From Amanita rubescens (taxonomy: Eukaryota > Basidiomycota > Agaricomycetes > Agaricales > Amanitaceae), in assembly GCA_015039365.1 (NCBI GenBank), contig WION01000414.1:1-46494 (forward strand): a DNA stretch of 46,494 bases, in the 5' to 3' direction. The notes under the pieces are model-generated. The model did not search any database. It was not told the DNA's origin and worked only from the letters and a program-made list of their open reading frames with translations. The translations under genes were made by a program, and so were the position numbers. This document shows positions 45,040-46,494 of this stretch, piece by piece. Position 1 is the stretch's first letter; each line of letters starts with the position of its first letter.

Positions 45040-46494
45040 ATGCCCATAACCACCTCTGTCGCTGAGCTGTTTCCTCTCATCCCTCGTGATCGTTGCACAC
45101 AATGCACGACAGTGTGCGCGGGTGCCACCTTTGGACAAGTAAGTGATTTCTATGCTTCCCAGTCTATGAGCACACCTTATCTTGCTTAGTTCTTTGTTCA
45201 ACGTCATGAACCAATAAACGCTACGGAGCTTTGCGGTTGCGGCCACCCTTACTGGCAGCATTATATCACCCAACCGGCGATTCGATTGGCTCCTAATGCA
45301 TCGAGTGTGTCAGCCGTAGCTCGTGGTAACTGTCAAGCGACTGGATGTGGAGGCTTCATTCCTTTGGTAACGATCAATACAACACAAGTTTTCATCTGAA
45401 TAATCAACACTTACAGTCATCAATGTCCACAACGATGACCTTGCAAACTCTTTGCGCTTGTGGCGCACCTTATCTTCAGCATACTCGGGACATACCAGAG
45501 TCAGTCCATAATTCTCTTTCTTTCACGACAGCAGACTCACCTTTTGTTTATCTCTAAGTGTGGCTCCTCCACCCCGAATATCAAATACCCACGCCGCGCC
45601 TGGCCATCTCACTCCAGCCCAAATTGAGACGCCTCTACCTGCGCTACCCACAGGTGTCACGACTGGAATCCCAACACCACTCGCCGCGGTACGCACAGTT
45701 GGGACGTACAGCCCTGCATTTGTCACCCCTGTTGCATCATCACTTTCTGCATCTCAGCAGCGTCAAGTTTCTGCCACTAGGACCCGCCGCGCCGGCACGA
45801 GTGGTTTTGGATACAATCCAAGCCAGGTCCAACACCCGGCCCACCCACCACCATCCCTTCAAGAAAGGGCAAAAGGACAATGGCGATGCCCTTGCCGTCG
45901 AAACTTAAATGTGCAATAATACCTTTCGCGGTATTCAATCAATTGTTAATTCTTTAGATCAGATGTACTTACGAATTTAACCGTTTAGAACCGACCAACT
46001 CTGAGACTCCCTGTCCTCCGAATATGTTCCGCCTTACTGACATCCAACGTGATCAGTTGCTTCCGCAGCTTGCGAAGTGGAACCTTGTCATCCCACTTAC
46101 GGAACCAGAACAGTCAGAAACTATATGGGAAGTACTTGATGAAACTATTACTCACCATCTCCAGGCGGCGCATAATATTACTATCGAACAACCTCCTGCT
46201 TTGCAGGACATCCCTACTTCAACCTTTCATGGTCCTCTGCCAGCCGCGCGTACCAACAAAACGGAATCAGCAATTATACCCCGTCGACGCCCCCCAGTAT
46301 GCTTTTTCGTTTAATTTTGCAGGGGCTAGCATGGCCCGATCCAATCGAGGAAGGCTACGGTGTGTTTTTTGTCGGTCAGTTATTCCATTTTACTACCTCA
46401 TCCAAGGCTGAATCAACCTACCCCCATCAGCTCCCCGTAAAAACCACCTCCGAGGGCCACTACCAGAATCAAGTGATCTCAGCCACCATCCCTG
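45040..46494 (+). CDS. Cys/His-rich protein with repeated CxCG-x-PYxQH motifs (3' end beyond the window)
   Basis: Supported exons: 45040-45138, 45190-45366, 45417-45499, and from 45559 on. The N-terminal 120 residues contain four cysteine clusters: CTQCTTVC, LCGCGHPYWQHY, NCQATGCGG and LCACGAPYLQHT, the second and fourth clearly related to each other. A Pro/Thr/Ala-rich linker follows (APPPRISNTHAAPGHLTP onward). A further block after about 45975 (MFRLTDIQRDQLLPQLAKWN) continues to at least 46310, then YAFSFNF in another frame. I recognise this only as a type of hypothetical protein seen in Agaricomycetes; the cysteine clusters look metal-binding. The junctions after 45880 are not resolved, and the frame change near 46260 (an AAAA run) may be an intron, an error or real damage. 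Confidence 0.6.

Noticed and set aside
1..46494. CRISPR arrays, rRNA or tRNA genes
   Set aside because: No regularly spaced identical repeats of CRISPR type and no recognisable rRNA or tRNA sequence were seen by eye; the window is a eukaryotic nuclear region. A tRNA scan was not possible.

Overview
This window looks like nuclear DNA from a basidiomycete fungus, most probably an Agaricomycete. Genes are split by many short introns of about 45 to 100 bp with GT..AG ends. The protein families are typical of mushrooms: a basidiomycete-style non-reducing polyketide synthase, orphan multi-spanning membrane proteins, F-box-like proteins and a fungal-type kinase relic. I cannot name the genus. All exon models come from reading splice signals and comparing paralogues within the window, so individual junctions may be off by a base or more.

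Layout. (1) 1-4534, minus strand: the N-terminal 1,399 residues (SAT-KS-AT and the start of PT) of a non-reducing polyketide synthase that runs off the left edge. (2) 4.5-6.5 kb: spacer. (3) 6.5-31.2 kb: an accessory array with six apparently intact paralogues of one orphan seven-transmembrane gene (8243, 11858, 18822, 22526, 24964, 30122). They are interleaved with one intact GFA/CENP-V-type zinc enzyme gene (6522-7176) and at least six decayed pieces of that same gene. A fungal-type kinase pseudogene sits inside the array on the minus strand (13870-15123). Repeated non-coding blocks precede the 7TM genes, and all six have an AT-rich TATA-like element 40-45 bp before the ATG. (4) 31.6-36.7 kb: three tandem F-box-like genes; a fourth, diverged and frameshifted relative lies inverted at 42810-44198. 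(5) 37028-38378, minus strand: a complete FAD/NAD(P)H oxidoreductase of the AIF/FSP1 (AIFM2-like) type. (6) 39584-42261: a pair of paralogous membrane proteins of a second orphan family. (7) 44639-44738: a ten-unit decamer repeat. (8) 45040 to the right edge: the start of a Cys/His-rich gene of unknown function with repeated CxCG-x-PYxQH motifs.

How it fits together. The central 25 kb reads as repeated segmental duplication of one cassette, a GFA-type enzyme gene followed by a 7TM gene. After duplication the membrane gene was kept intact in every surviving unit, while the enzyme gene survived only in the first. The conserved upstream block occurs about eight times against six 7TM genes, which suggests two further units have lost their membrane gene. 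Nothing in the window ties the array to the polyketide synthase except proximity. The FAD oxidoreductase could be a tailoring enzyme or simply a neighbour.
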